NCBI RefSeq assembly: GCF_002795245.1
Contig: NZ_PGVG01000030.1
Location: forward strand, 29,964-93,963
Length of the DNA: 64,000 nucleotides
Source: Bradyrhizobium forestalis
Lineage (GTDB): Bacteria; Pseudomonadota; Alphaproteobacteria; Rhizobiales; Xanthobacteraceae
Reading direction: 5' to 3'
In this document: positions 43,713-53,063 of the stretch, piece by piece
Position numbering within the stretch: position 1 is the first letter of the stretch
Layout: each line of letters begins with the position of its first letter
Notes under the pieces: model-generated
The model's database searches: none
The model's input: the letters and a program-made list of their open reading frames with translations, nothing else
What the model was told of the DNA's origin: nothing
Made by a program: the position numbers and the translations under genes

Positions 43713-45878
43713 TCAGCCGGCAGCCTTCGCCTCGCGGCGGCGGGCGGTGAGGATGTATTCGGTGTAGCCGTTCGGCTGCTCGCGGCCCTTGAAGATGAGG
43801 TCGCAGGCCGCCTTGAAGGCGACGCCGTCGAAGGCTGGCGCCATCGGCTTGTAGATCGCATCGCCTGCGTTCTGCTTGTCGACGACGACGGCCATGCGCT
43901 TCAGCGATTCCATCACCTGCGCCTCGGTGATCACACCCTGATGCAGCCAGTTGGCGAGATGCTGGCTTGAGATGCGCAACGTCGCGCGGTCCTCCATCAG
44001 GCCGACGTCGTGGATGTCGGGCACCTTGGAGCAGCCGACGCCCTGGTCGATCCAGCGCACGACGTAACCGAGGATGCCCTGGCAGTTGTTGTCGATCTCC
44101 TGCTTGACGTCGTCGGGCGCCCAGTTCGACTTCGACACCGGTATCGTGAGGATGTCGGAGAGCTTCGCGCGCGGCCCGCCCTTGGTCAGCTCCTGCTGGC
44201 GCGCGATGACATTGACCTGGTGGTAGTGCAGCGCGTGCAGCGTCGCAGCGGTCGGCGAGGGCACCCAGGCGGTGGTGGCGCCGGCCTGCGGATGGCCAAG
44301 CTTCTGTTGAAGCATGTCCGCCATCTTGTCGGGCGCCGCCCACATGCCCTTGCCGATCTGGGCGTGGCCGGGCAGGCCGTCGATCAGCCCCATGTCGACG
44401 TTCCAGTCCTCATAGGCCTTGATCCAGGCCTGCGCCTTCATCTCGTTCTTGCGGATCATCGGACCTGCTTCCATCGAGGTGTGGATCTCGTCGCCGGTGC
44501 GATCGAGGAAGCCGGTGTTGATGAACATGATGCGCTTGGAGGCGCGCTGGATGCAGGCCTTGAGGTTGACGGTGGTGCGCCGCTCCTCATCCATGATGCC
44601 GACCTTGAGCGTGTTCTCGGGCAAGCCAAGCATCTTCTCGACGCGGTCGAAGATCTCGCAGGTCAGCGAGACCTCGTCGGGGCCGTGCATCTTCGGCTTG
44701 ACGATATAGGCCGATCCCGTGCGGCTGTTCTTGACCTTGGAGTTGCCCTTGAGGTCGTGGATGGCGAGCAGGCCCGAGACGGCGGCATCGAGCAGGCCTT
44801 CCGGCACTTCCTCGCCATTCGCGTCCAGCACTGCGTCGGTGAACATGTGGTGACCGCAATTGCGCATCAAGAGCAGGCTGCGGCCGTGCAGCTTGAGCTC
44901 GCCCTTGCCGTCGGGCGTCTTGTAGAGGCGGTCGGCATTGAGCGAGCGCGTCAGCGTCTTGCCACCCTTCTCGAAATCGGCCGACAGCGTGCCGTTCATC
45001 AGGCCGAGCGTGTTGCGGTAGACCAGCACCTTGTCCTCGGCATCGACCGCGGCGACCGAGTCCTCCATGTCGAGGATGGTGGAGACCGCGGCTTCCATGA
45101 TCATGTCGGCGACGCCGGCCGGATCGTCCTTGCCGATCGCGCTATTGCGATCGATCTTCACCTCGACATGCAGGCCGTTGTTGACGAGCAGCACGGCGCT
45201 CGGCGCCGCCGCATCACCCTGAAAGCCCGCGAACTGATCGGCGTTCTTCAGCGCGGTGGCATTGCCGCTCTTCAGCTTCACCGCGAGCTGGCCCGCGACC
45301 ACGCTATAGGCGGTGACGTCGGTGTGGCTGCCGGTCGCGAGCGGCGCGGCGGTATCGAGGAACGCCTTGGCCTTGGCGATCACCTTGTCGCCGCGCGCCT
45401 TGTTGTAGCCCTTGCCGCTCTCTGAGGGATCATGAGGGATCGCGTCGGTGCCGTAGAAGGCGTCGTAGAGCGAGCCCCAGCGCGCATTCGCCGCGTTCAA
45501 CGCGTAACGTGCATTGGTAAGAGGCACGACGAGCTGCGGGCCGCAGATCTTGCCGATCTCCTCGTCGACATTGGCCGTCTCGACCTTCTGCGTCGCCGGT
45601 TCAGGGACGAGATAACCGATCTCCTTCAGGAAGGCGGTGTAGGCGTCGAGGTCGAACGCCTTGCCCTTGCCCGCGCGGTGCCAGTCGTCGATCTTGGCCT
45701 GCAGCGTATCGCGGAATGCGAGCAGTTCGCGGTTCTTGGGGCCCAGCTCCTTGATGATGGCGGCAAGCCCGGCCCAGAACGCATCCGGCGCGATCCCCGT
45801 TTTCGGGGCCGCTTCCTTGGCGATGAAGTCAAACAGAACAGGGGCGATCTTCAATCCGTGGGCGTCGACGCGTTTCAT
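43713..45878 (-). CDS. glcB: malate synthase G
   Basis: A 721-residue cytosolic enzyme that condenses glyoxylate and acetyl-CoA to malate. It works in the glyoxylate bypass and glycolate use. The length matches E. coli GlcB (723), and malate-synthase-G segments such as LDMEDSVAAVDAEDK, GTLSADFEKGGK and GPDEVSLTCEIFDRVE are present. The ATG at 45878 (MKRVDAHGLKIAP) gives the standard start. It is monocistronic; isocitrate lyase is not in the window. Confidence 0.97.
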   Translation of the reverse strand: MKRVDAHGLKIAPVLFDFIAKEAAPKTGIAPDAFWAGLAAIIKELGPKNRELLAFRDTLQAKIDDWHRAGKGKAFDLDAYTAFLKEIGYLVPEPATQKVETANVDEEIGKICGPQLVVPLTNARYALNAANARWGSLYDAFYGTDAIPHDPSESGKGYNKARGDKVIAKAKAFLDTAAPLATGSHTDVTAYSVVAGQLAVKLKSGNATALKNADQFAGFQGDAAAPSAVLLVNNGLHVEVKIDRNSAIGKDDPAGVADMIMEAAVSTILDMEDSVAAVDAEDKVLVYRNTLGLMNGTLSADFEKGGKTLTRSLNADRLYKTPDGKGELKLHGRSLLLMRNCGHHMFTDAVLDANGEEVPEGLLDAAVSGLLAIHDLKGNSKVKNSRTGSAYIVKPKMHGPDEVSLTCEIFDRVEKMLGLPENTLKVGIMDEERRTTVNLKACIQRASKRIMFINTGFLDRTGDEIHTSMEAGPMIRKNEMKAQAWIKAYEDWNVDMGLIDGLPGHAQIGKGMWAAPDKMADMLQQKLGHPQAGATTAWVPSPTAATLHALHYHQVNVIARQQELTKGGPRAKLSDILTIPVSKSNWAPDDVKQEIDNNCQGILGYVVRWIDQGVGCSKVPDIHDVGLMEDRATLRISSQHLANWLHQGVITEAQVMESLKRMAVVVDKQNAGDAIYKPMAPAFDGVAFKAACDLIFKGREQPNGYTEYILTARRREAKAAG

Positions 45879-46054
45879 GATGGGCTTTCTTGTTGGAAAT
45901 GGCTGTTTTTGGCTGCTTTTGACCCGACAGCAGCAAAATGCGCCCACGCAGGGCGGCTTTCGGGACCTATTAGCCCCAAAATCGGGGCGGTGAGAAGACC
46001 CCTAAGGGTTTGTCAAAATGTCAAGAAAAGGTAGGGGACAGCCCCATACGCCGG

Positions 46055-46160
46055 TGTCATTCCCCGCGAAGGCGGGGAATCCAGTACGCCGCGGCTTCTC
46101 GGCTCAATCACTGCTGTTGGTGGAATACTGGGTCGCCCGGCCAAGCCGGGCGACGACAGC
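46055..46160. repeat. palindromic repeat, ATCCAGTACGC family, copy 1
   Basis: Two hairpins, ATTCCCCGCGAAGGCGGGGAAT and GTCGCCCGGCCAAGCCGGGCGAC, flank a middle with ATCCAGTACGCCGCGGC and GGAATACTGGGT. The middle and right parts are shared with the element at 60481. It fills the 300-nt gap between the malate synthase and cysNC genes; I see no gene there. Confidence 0.7.
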
Positions 46161-46178
46161 GGGGGATTAGGACGCGCC

Positions 46179-48095
46179 TCAAATATTCGCGGCGAGGTCC
46201 ACGAGCTCGTCGAACAGCACGCCAGTCGTCTTCAGCATCTGCTCGATCTCGTCCGCCGCCTCTGCCACCGTCCGCTTCGACGTGTCGATCACGAGCTCGG
46301 CGGCCTCCGGCTTTTCGTAGTCGTTGCCGATGCCGGTGAACGAGGCGAGCGCGCCGGCGCGCGCCTTCTTGTAGTGGCCCTTGGGGTCGCGCTCCTCGCA
46401 GACGCCCGCAGGCGTTGCTACATGGATCTCGCGGAATGCGGTGTCGGCGATGCGGCGTGCAGTGGCGCGGTCCTCGCGGGCCGGCGAGACCGCGGCGACG
46501 ATGGCGATATGGCCGTTGCGGGCAAGGTGCGTCGCGACCTCGGCGAGGCGGCGGATGTTCTCGCTGCGATCCGTGGCGGTGAAGCCGAGATCGCTGTTGA
46601 GGCCGGCACGCAGCGTGTCGCCGTCGAGCAGGATCGGCGAGCCGCCATTGGTGAAGAGACGCCGTTCCAGCGCCTTGGCCAGCGTCGATTTGCCGGAGGC
46701 CGGCAGGCCGGTGAGCCAGACCACGGCGCCGTTGTGTTGATAGCGCGCGGAGCGCTCATCCGGCCGCAGCGCCGATTCCACCGGCACGATATCAACCGGC
46801 ACGGCCCGCTGGCCGGCATCGACCGACAGCACCAGGCCGCCGCCGGCGATGCGCCCGGAGACTTCGATGACGAGACGGCCGGTGCGGGGATTCTCGGTGT
46901 AGGGATCGGTTGCGATCGGATTGGAAAGCGAAATGTCGATCTCGCCGACATGATTGCGGCCGATCGCCTTGTTCTCGCTGCTCGATAATTCGCCGGGATC
47001 GACCGCCTTCTCGATGGCGACGACGGTGGCGCGGCTTTCCTTCGGCCCGCAGCGCACCAGAAGCTGGTCGCCCTTGGCGAGCGGCTTGTCGTGCAGCCAG
47101 AAGATGCGCGCGCGCAGCCGCCGCGTCTCGCGCGGGGCGGTGCCGGCATGCGCGATGATGTCGCCGCGCTCGATGAAGAGCTCGCGGTCGAGCGTGATGC
47201 CGACCGAGCGGCCCGCGCCCTGCCGTCCCGCCACCGGCGTCACCGGCCAGCTCTCGACCGTCTTGATCTTGGCGATCTTGCCGGCCGGCATGATCACGAT
47301 CTCGTCGCCGGCAACCAGGCTGCCGGATTCGATGCGGCCCGCGACGATGCGGCGGTCGTCGAACTTGTAGATCGCCTGCACCGGCAGCCGCAGCGCCAGC
47401 GCTTCGAGCGGCCGTGCCGGCTCGAGTCTATCAAGCGCCTCGACGACGGTCGGTCCCTCATACCAGCCGATGCGGTCGGTGCGTTCGGCGACGCCGTCGC
47501 CGTCGCGTGCGGAGATCGGGATTACGGCCGTGGGCTTCACGCCGAGGCCGTTGAGATGCGCTGAGATCTCGTCGCTGATCGCCTTGAAGCGGTCGGCGCT
47601 GAAATCGACGCGGTCCATCTTGTTGACGACGACGGCGACCTGCTTCACGCCGAGCAGGTGCAGCAGATAACCGTGCCGCCTTGTCTGGTCACGCACGCCT
47701 TCCAGCGCGTCGATGATCAGCACCGCGCCGTCGGCCTGCGAGGCGCCGGTGATCATGTTGCGCAGGAATTCGGCGTGACCGGGCGCGTCGATCAGCACGA
47801 TGTCGCGCGAATTGGTGCGGAAGCGGATCTGCGTGGTGTCGATGGTGATGCCCTGGTCGCGCTCGGTCTGGAGGGCGTCGAGCAGGAACGACCATTCGAA
47901 TGGCATGCCGCGCCGCGCGCTGACGGCTTTCAGCATTTCGAGCTTGCCGTCGGGCAGGCTGCCGGTCTCATGCAGCAGGCGGCCGACCAGCGTCGACTTG
48001 CCGTGATCGACATGGCCGACGATGACGATGCGCACTTGCGGACGCGTGGTGCCGTTCGGCGTGGCCGGCGAAGTGGGGGTGACGATCATGTTCAT
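46179..48095 (-). CDS. cysN: bifunctional sulfate adenylyltransferase large subunit / adenylylsulfate kinase (CysNC)
   Basis: A 638-residue fusion. The CysN part (1 to about 440) is an elongation-factor-like GTPase with GHVDHGKST at 27-35, DAPGHAEF and NKMD; it assists CysD in making APS from sulfate and ATP. The CysC part (about 450-638) is an APS kinase with P-loop TGLPASGKST, giving PAPS. The fusion resembles NodQ, but no nod genes are nearby, so I assign housekeeping CysNC. It starts 22 nt after cysD on the same strand. Confidence 0.95.
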   Translation of the reverse strand: MNMIVTPTSPATPNGTTRPQVRIVIVGHVDHGKSTLVGRLLHETGSLPDGKLEMLKAVSARRGMPFEWSFLLDALQTERDQGITIDTTQIRFRTNSRDIVLIDAPGHAEFLRNMITGASQADGAVLIIDALEGVRDQTRRHGYLLHLLGVKQVAVVVNKMDRVDFSADRFKAISDEISAHLNGLGVKPTAVIPISARDGDGVAERTDRIGWYEGPTVVEALDRLEPARPLEALALRLPVQAIYKFDDRRIVAGRIESGSLVAGDEIVIMPAGKIAKIKTVESWPVTPVAGRQGAGRSVGITLDRELFIERGDIIAHAGTAPRETRRLRARIFWLHDKPLAKGDQLLVRCGPKESRATVVAIEKAVDPGELSSSENKAIGRNHVGEIDISLSNPIATDPYTENPRTGRLVIEVSGRIAGGGLVLSVDAGQRAVPVDIVPVESALRPDERSARYQHNGAVVWLTGLPASGKSTLAKALERRLFTNGGSPILLDGDTLRAGLNSDLGFTATDRSENIRRLAEVATHLARNGHIAIVAAVSPAREDRATARRIADTAFREIHVATPAGVCEERDPKGHYKKARAGALASFTGIGNDYEKPEAAELVIDTSKRTVAEAADEIEQMLKTTGVLFDELVDLAANI

Positions 48096-48117
48096 GCGGC
48101 GCTCGCGTCCTTGGGAA

Positions 48118-49014
48118 TCAGAGATAGCCGGCGACGCGAAGGCGCTCGAAAGCGTCCTCGGTCTCGTGGTCGAGCGCGCGTCCGGCGCGCTCCGGCACCT
48201 TGGTCTGCTCGAGCTCGATCAGGATCTCGTCGATGCTGGACGCTGTCGAGTGCACGGGGTTGGTGATGTCCTGATCGCCCAGCGAGCGATAGCGCTTGCC
48301 GTTTTGCGACAGATAGAGCGGGATGATCGGGATGTTCTCCCGCTTGGTGTAGGCCCAGATGTCGGCCTCGGTCCAATGCAGGATCGGGTGGATGCGCAAA
48401 TGCGCGCCTTGCGGCGGCGACGCATTGAAATGATCCCAGAACTCCGGCGGCTGGTCGCGCACGTCCCAATTGCCCTCCAAGCCGCGCGGCGAGAACACGC
48501 GCTCCTTGGCGCGCGTCGCTTCCTCGTCGCGGCGGATGCCGGCGATCAGGCCATCGAAGCCGTATTTGCCGAGCGCCATCTTGAGGCCCTCGGTCTTGCG
48601 CGCGGCGGAACGGGCGGCCGGCGGCAGCGTCGGGTCGACGGCATCGATCGGCGGGCAGGGCTCGACGCGCAAATCGAGATCCCACTCCTTCCCGTAATGA
48701 TCGCGGAAGCGATACATCTCCGCAAACTTCTTGCCGGTGTCGACATGGAGAGCCGGGAACGGCATGCGGCCGAAGAACGCTTTCCGCGCCAGCCAGATCA
48801 TGACGTTGGAGTCCTTGCCGAGCGACCACAACAGGGCGATCTTCTTCAGCCGGGCAAAAGCCTCGCGAAAGATGTAGATGCTCTGCGCCTCGAGCTGGTC
48901 GAGATGGTCCATGCTCGGGGCAAGCTCGGCAGAAAATTCTTGCGCGCGCACGCGCTCGGCCAGCGCCGGGTTGCTCACTCGATCAGCAGCGGAATCGTCC
49001 TTGAGAAGATGCAT
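48118..49014 (-). CDS. cysD: sulfate adenylyltransferase small subunit CysD
   Basis: A 298-residue ATP sulfurylase of the PP-loop (N-type ATP pyrophosphatase) fold. The PP-loop is SLGKDSNVM near residue 64. PALHVDTGKKFAEMYRFRD, GIRRDEEATRAKE and FSPRG follow, with the C-terminal segment GRALDHETEDAFERLRVAGYL. The ATG at 49014 gives the family start MHLLKDDS. It is divergent from cysG across a 141-nt AT-rich region and co-transcribed with cysNC. Confidence 0.96.
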   Translation of the reverse strand: MHLLKDDSAADRVSNPALAERVRAQEFSAELAPSMDHLDQLEAQSIYIFREAFARLKKIALLWSLGKDSNVMIWLARKAFFGRMPFPALHVDTGKKFAEMYRFRDHYGKEWDLDLRVEPCPPIDAVDPTLPPAARSAARKTEGLKMALGKYGFDGLIAGIRRDEEATRAKERVFSPRGLEGNWDVRDQPPEFWDHFNASPPQGAHLRIHPILHWTEADIWAYTKRENIPIIPLYLSQNGKRYRSLGDQDITNPVHSTASSIDEILIELEQTKVPERAGRALDHETEDAFERLRVAGYL

Positions 49015-49155
49015 CTCTGCCACTTTGCGTTTGGAGGCGAAAATTCTATAGTTGCAGCGCGAAGGAGAAGAAAAAATTTCTCTTTGCGTGCTCGAAACGA
49101 GACATATATAGAAAATAATTCCAGTCAACCCCGTTTGTGGGGAAGCGAGTATCGC
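49015..49155. promoter_or_regulatory. divergent promoter region between cysD and cysG
   Basis: 141 nt that must drive both cysD-cysNC (minus) and the cysG operon (plus). It is AT-rich with ATATATAGAAAATAATT near 49105-49121 and a short GAGAA-N8-TTCTC dyad at 49065-49082. Shared control by sulfur availability is likely from the layout; I cannot name the regulator site. Confidence 0.5.
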
Positions 49156-50580
49156 ATGCGGTTCTTGCCGGTGTTTCTCGATCTCAAGACCGGTCCGGTG
49201 GTCCTCATCGGCGCCGGCGAGCTTTTGCGCGCCAAGCTGCGCGTGCTCGCAGCGGCGGGTGCGGGCATCCGCGTCTATGCGATCGATGGCGATCGTGATC
49301 TGAGCCTGAGCTCTGACGATGCGGCGCGTATCGAGATCGTAACCGGCGATCCGCTCACTGCCGATCTCTCGGGCGTCATCGCCATCGTCTGCGCCGGCGC
49401 TGGCGACGTTGGCGTGGCGATGTCGGTTCGCGCCAAGGCGCTCGGTCTGCCCGTCAACGTCATGGACGATCTCGAGCATTCCAGCTTCATCTTCCCGGCG
49501 ATCGTCGATCGCGGCGATGTCGTGGTCGCAGTCGGCACCGGCGGCACCTCGCCGGTGGTGGCGCGACGCGTGCGCGAGAAGATCGAGGCGCTGCTGCCGG
49601 CGCGCATCGGCGAGCTCGCCGAGTTCATCGGCACCTTCCGCAAATCCATCAACGAGCGCATCGCCGAATTTCCGCTGCGCCGCCGTTTCTGGGAGCGCGT
49701 CATCGACGGCCCGATCGGCGCCGCCGTGCTCGCCGGCCGTAAGGACGAAGCAGACGCATCGCTCGAGGCGATTTCCGATCCCTCAGATTTCGCGCGCGCC
49801 GACAAGCCGGAAGGCTCGGTCGCACTGGTGGGCGCCGGTCCCGGCGATCCTGACCTTCTCACCATCAAGGCGCTACGCGCGTTGCAGGACGCCGATATCG
49901 TCTTCCACGACGAGCTGGTTTCGCCCGAAATTCTCGACCGCATCCGCCGCGACACCACGCGCGTGCCGGTCGGCCGCCGCGTCGGCAAGCCCGGCATCGG
50001 CCAGGATGCCATCAACAAACGCATGATCGAGGCCGCGCAATCAGGCCAGCGCGTGGTGCGGCTGAAGGGGGGCGATCCCTTCGTGTTCGGCCGCGGCGGC
50101 GAAGAGGTGGAAGCCTTGCGCGCCGCCGGTGTCGCCTATTCGATCATTCCCGGCATCACCGCAGGGCTCGGCGGCGCCGCCGATTTCGAGGTGCCGCTCA
50201 CCTATCGTCACGAGGCGACCCGCATCACCTTCCTCACCGCGCACAAGGCGCGCGATGCGGAAGCCGTGGACTGGTCGACGCTGACCGACACCAAGATGAC
50301 CGTCGTGATCTACATGGGCATGACCGCCGCGCCCGCCGTGCGCGCCGGCTTGTTCGCCGCCGGCCGCTCGCCGGAAACGCCGGTCGGCGTGTTTTCCCGT
50401 GTCACGCGGCCCGACGCGCAGGGCGCAATCGGAACGCTGCGCGACCTGCCCGAGCTCGTGCGGCGGATCCAAGGTGGTCCCGCCATCCTCATCATCGGCG
50501 ACGTGGTCCGGCATGCCGGCTCGCTTCGCCGCCAAACCCCCAAACACATCATCTCTGACCTCCTGGATGCAGCCGAATGA
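49156..50580 (+). CDS. cysG: siroheme synthase CysG (dehydrogenase/ferrochelatase plus uroporphyrinogen-III methyltransferase)
   Basis: A 474-residue trifunctional enzyme that makes siroheme for the sulfite reductase. Residues 1 to about 205 are the precorrin-2 dehydrogenase/ferrochelatase domain, with NVMDDLEHSSFIFPAIVDR and VGTGGTSPVVARRVREK. The methyltransferase domain (about 217-460) has VALVGAGPGDPDLLTIKAL, VFHDELVSPEIL, RLKGGDPFVFGRGGEE and a GITAGLG segment. The nucleotide loop reads IGAGELLRAK rather than the usual GGGxVAxRK. The ATG at 49156 is chosen; a longer open frame to 48022 runs over cysD. First gene of the operon. Confidence 0.95.
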   Translation: MRFLPVFLDLKTGPVVLIGAGELLRAKLRVLAAAGAGIRVYAIDGDRDLSLSSDDAARIEIVTGDPLTADLSGVIAIVCAGAGDVGVAMSVRAKALGLPVNVMDDLEHSSFIFPAIVDRGDVVVAVGTGGTSPVVARRVREKIEALLPARIGELAEFIGTFRKSINERIAEFPLRRRFWERVIDGPIGAAVLAGRKDEADASLEAISDPSDFARADKPEGSVALVGAGPGDPDLLTIKALRALQDADIVFHDELVSPEILDRIRRDTTRVPVGRRVGKPGIGQDAINKRMIEAAQSGQRVVRLKGGDPFVFGRGGEEVEALRAAGVAYSIIPGITAGLGGAADFEVPLTYRHEATRITFLTAHKARDAEAVDWSTLTDTKMTVVIYMGMTAAPAVRAGLFAAGRSPETPVGVFSRVTRPDAQGAIGTLRDLPELVRRIQGGPAILIIGDVVRHAGSLRRQTPKHIISDLLDAAE

Positions 50581-50894
50581 CCTCTCCGCTTGAACAAAAG
50601 AAAATCAAGATCGCCGGCCCCTCGGTCGTGACCGCCAACCGCACCTGGGACGGCATCGTGGTCTATCGCACCGCGGCCAAGAGCTGGTCCGCGGACCTGT
50701 CGGAAGCCGCGATCGTGCGCAACTCCGACGAGGCGAAAGCGTTGCTTGCGGAGTCGGTGGTCGATGACGTTGGCGCGATCGGTCCCTATATCGCTCCGGT
50801 GCAGGTCGGCGAGGACGGCAAGATCCTGCCCGGCAATCTGCGCGAACAGATCCGCCGCACCGGCGTCACCATCGGGCAGCCGGCCCAGGTTTAA
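50577..50894 (+). CDS. DUF2849 domain protein of the sulfite reductase operon
   Basis: A 105-residue protein without membrane segments. Segments GPSVVTANRTWDGIVVYRT and ALLAESVVDDVGAIGPYIAPV match DUF2849, which in alphaproteobacteria nearly always lies between cysG and cysI. It starts on the cysG stop (ATGA). It is probably a small helper in sulfite reduction, perhaps in electron supply or siroheme transfer; no function is proven. Confidence 0.88.
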   Translation: MTSPLEQKKIKIAGPSVVTANRTWDGIVVYRTAAKSWSADLSEAAIVRNSDEAKALLAESVVDDVGAIGPYIAPVQVGEDGKILPGNLREQIRRTGVTIGQPAQV

Positions 50895-50905
50895 GGCACT
50901 CTCTT

Positions 50906-52561
50906 ATGTACGCTTACGACGAAATCGACCGCACGCTCGTCAACGAGCGCGTCTCGGAGTTCCGCGATCAGGTGAAGCGGCGCCTCTCCGGCGAGCTCAC
51001 CGAGGACGAGTTCAAGATCCTTCGCTTGCAGAACGGCGTCTATCTGCAACTGCACGCTTACATGTTCCGCGTCGCGATCCCCTATGGGACGCTGGCAACG
51101 AACCAGCTGCGGGCGCTGGCCCATGTCGCGCGCAAATACGATCGCGGCTACGGCCACTTCACCACGCGGCAGAACATCCAGTTCAACTGGATCAAGCTCG
51201 CCGAGCTGCCGGATGCGCTGGCCGATCTCGCCGAGGTCGGCATCCACGCGATGCAGACCTCCGGCAACAACATGCGCAACGTCACCTCGGACCAGTGGGC
51301 CGGCGTCGCGCCGGGCGAGATCGAGGATCCCCGCATCTGGTCGGAGCTGATCCGCCAGCACACCACGCTGCATCCGGAATTCTCGTTCCTGCCGCGCAAG
51401 TTCAAGATCGCGATCACCGCCTCGGACCATGACCGCGCCGCGATCAAGATCCACGACATCGGCCTGCGGCTGATCAAGAACGAGAAGGGCGAGACCGGCT
51501 TCGAGGTGCTGGTCGGCGGCGGTCTCGGCCGCACGCCGTTCATCGCCAAGACCATCAAGCACTTCGTGCATGGCCGCGACATCCTCAGCTACATCGAGGC
51601 GATCCTTCGCGTCTACAATCAGTACGGCCGCCGCGACAACATCTACAAGGCACGCATCAAGATCCTGGTGCATGAGCTCGGCATCGAGAAATTCTCGCGC
51701 GAGGTCGAGGACGAGTGGCAGCATATCCGCAACTCCTCGCTCCAGATCGACGACGAAGTGATCGAGGACATCCGCTCGCGCTTCACCTATCCTGCTTACG
51801 AGAAGCTGCCGCATATGCCGGACGAACTGCGCCAGGCCGCGGCCGATCCTGAGTTCGAGGCGTGGCGCAAGAACTCGGTGGCTCCGCACAAGGTGCCGGG
51901 CTACTCCATCGTCACGATCTCGCTGAAGCCGACCGGCGGGCCTCCGGGCGATGCCACGGCCGAGCAGATGGATGCGCTCGCCGATCTCGCCGACAAATAT
52001 TCCTTCGGCGAGATCCGCGTCGGCCACGAGCAGAACCTCGCGCTGCCGCACGTTGCCAAGCGCGACCTGCCGGCGCTGTGGAAGGCGCTCGACAAGCTCG
52101 GGCTTGCGACGCCCAACGTCAATCTGATCACCGACATCATCGCCTGCCCGGGTCTCGATTATTGCTCGCTGGCGAATGCGCGCTCGATCCCGATCGCGCA
52201 GGAGCTGACGCGACGCTTCGCCAACCACGAGCTGGCCAACCTGATCGGCCGTCTCCACATCAACATCTCCGGCTGTATCAATGCCTGCGGCCATCACCAT
52301 GTCGGCCATATCGGCATTCTCGGCGTCGAGAAGAACGGCGAGGAGGTCTATCAGATCACCATCGGCGGCCGCGCGGACGAGAACGCCGCGCTCGGCACCC
52401 TGATCGGTCCCGGCGTCAAGTTCGACGAGGTCGCCGATGTCGTCGAGGACATCGTGGAAGCTTATTTGGCGCTGCGCGAGCGGCCCGAAGAGCTGTTCAT
52501 GGACACGGTGAAGCGCCTCGGCGTCGAACCCTTCAAGGAGCGCGTCTATGCCACTCGTTAA
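50906..52561 (+). CDS. cysI: siroheme-[4Fe-4S] sulfite reductase CysI
   Basis: A 551-residue nitrite/sulfite reductase haemoprotein. Two ferredoxin-like halves carry the siroheme-binding repeats (GHFTTRQNIQFNWIKL near 85-100 and EIRVGHEQNLALPH near 370), and the cofactor cysteines CPGLDYC and CINAC (C-x5-C ... C-x3-C) sit near 413 and 454. It reduces sulfite to sulfide with six electrons. It is called CysI rather than nitrite reductase because of its cys neighbours. Its end overlaps the next gene by 14 nt. Confidence 0.93.
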   Translation: MYAYDEIDRTLVNERVSEFRDQVKRRLSGELTEDEFKILRLQNGVYLQLHAYMFRVAIPYGTLATNQLRALAHVARKYDRGYGHFTTRQNIQFNWIKLAELPDALADLAEVGIHAMQTSGNNMRNVTSDQWAGVAPGEIEDPRIWSELIRQHTTLHPEFSFLPRKFKIAITASDHDRAAIKIHDIGLRLIKNEKGETGFEVLVGGGLGRTPFIAKTIKHFVHGRDILSYIEAILRVYNQYGRRDNIYKARIKILVHELGIEKFSREVEDEWQHIRNSSLQIDDEVIEDIRSRFTYPAYEKLPHMPDELRQAAADPEFEAWRKNSVAPHKVPGYSIVTISLKPTGGPPGDATAEQMDALADLADKYSFGEIRVGHEQNLALPHVAKRDLPALWKALDKLGLATPNVNLITDIIACPGLDYCSLANARSIPIAQELTRRFANHELANLIGRLHINISGCINACGHHHVGHIGILGVEKNGEEVYQITIGGRADENAALGTLIGPGVKFDEVADVVEDIVEAYLALRERPEELFMDTVKRLGVEPFKERVYATR

Positions 52562-53063
52562 CGGCGGAAAGATCGTCGATGACAGCTTCGTCAAGCTCGC
52601 CGTCGACACCCCGCTGCCCGAGGGCGGCGACATCCTGGTGCCGGCCGAGCGCTTCCTCGGCGATGCCGAGGGCTTGCTCAAGCGTGCCGGAAAGGTCGGC
52701 GTGATCTGGCCGAACAATCGCGACATTGCCGAGCTCGTGCCGTATCTCGGCAAGGTCGCCGCCGTCGCGCTGGTGTTCCCGACCTTCCGCGACGGGCGCG
52801 CCTACAGCCAGGCGCGGCTGCTGCGCGAACGTTACAACTATCGCGGCGAGGTGCGTGCCACCGGCCAAGTGCTGCGCGACCAGTTCGTGTTCATGCTGCG
52901 TGCCGGCTTCGATGCCTTCGAGGTCAAGAAGCAGGCGGATGCAGAAGCCTTCATGCAGACCGCCAAGCGCTATTCGGTGTTCTACCAGCCGACCGGCGAC
53001 GGCCGGATCACGGCGCTGCACCGGCGCATGCAGCTGCGTCATTCAGAAGGTGTCGGCACGTGA
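52548..53063 (+). CDS. DUF934 domain protein of the sulfite reductase operon
   Basis: A 171-residue soluble protein. The C-terminal part has the DUF934 hallmarks FPTFRDGRAYSQARLLRERY, GEVRATGQVLRDQFVFMLRAG and FDAFEVK. It overlaps cysI by 14 nt and cysH by 4 nt, so its output is tied to both. Homologues occur almost only in cysI operons and are thought to support electron transfer to the reductase; this remains inference. Confidence 0.9.
   Translation: MPLVNGGKIVDDSFVKLAVDTPLPEGGDILVPAERFLGDAEGLLKRAGKVGVIWPNNRDIAELVPYLGKVAAVALVFPTFRDGRAYSQARLLRERYNYRGEVRATGQVLRDQFVFMLRAGFDAFEVKKQADAEAFMQTAKRYSVFYQPTGDGRITALHRRMQLRHSEGVGT

Noticed and set aside
48022..49155. A long N-terminal extension of CysG in the same frame
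   Set aside because: It covers the divergent cysD gene and the promoter region; the family start is at 49156.
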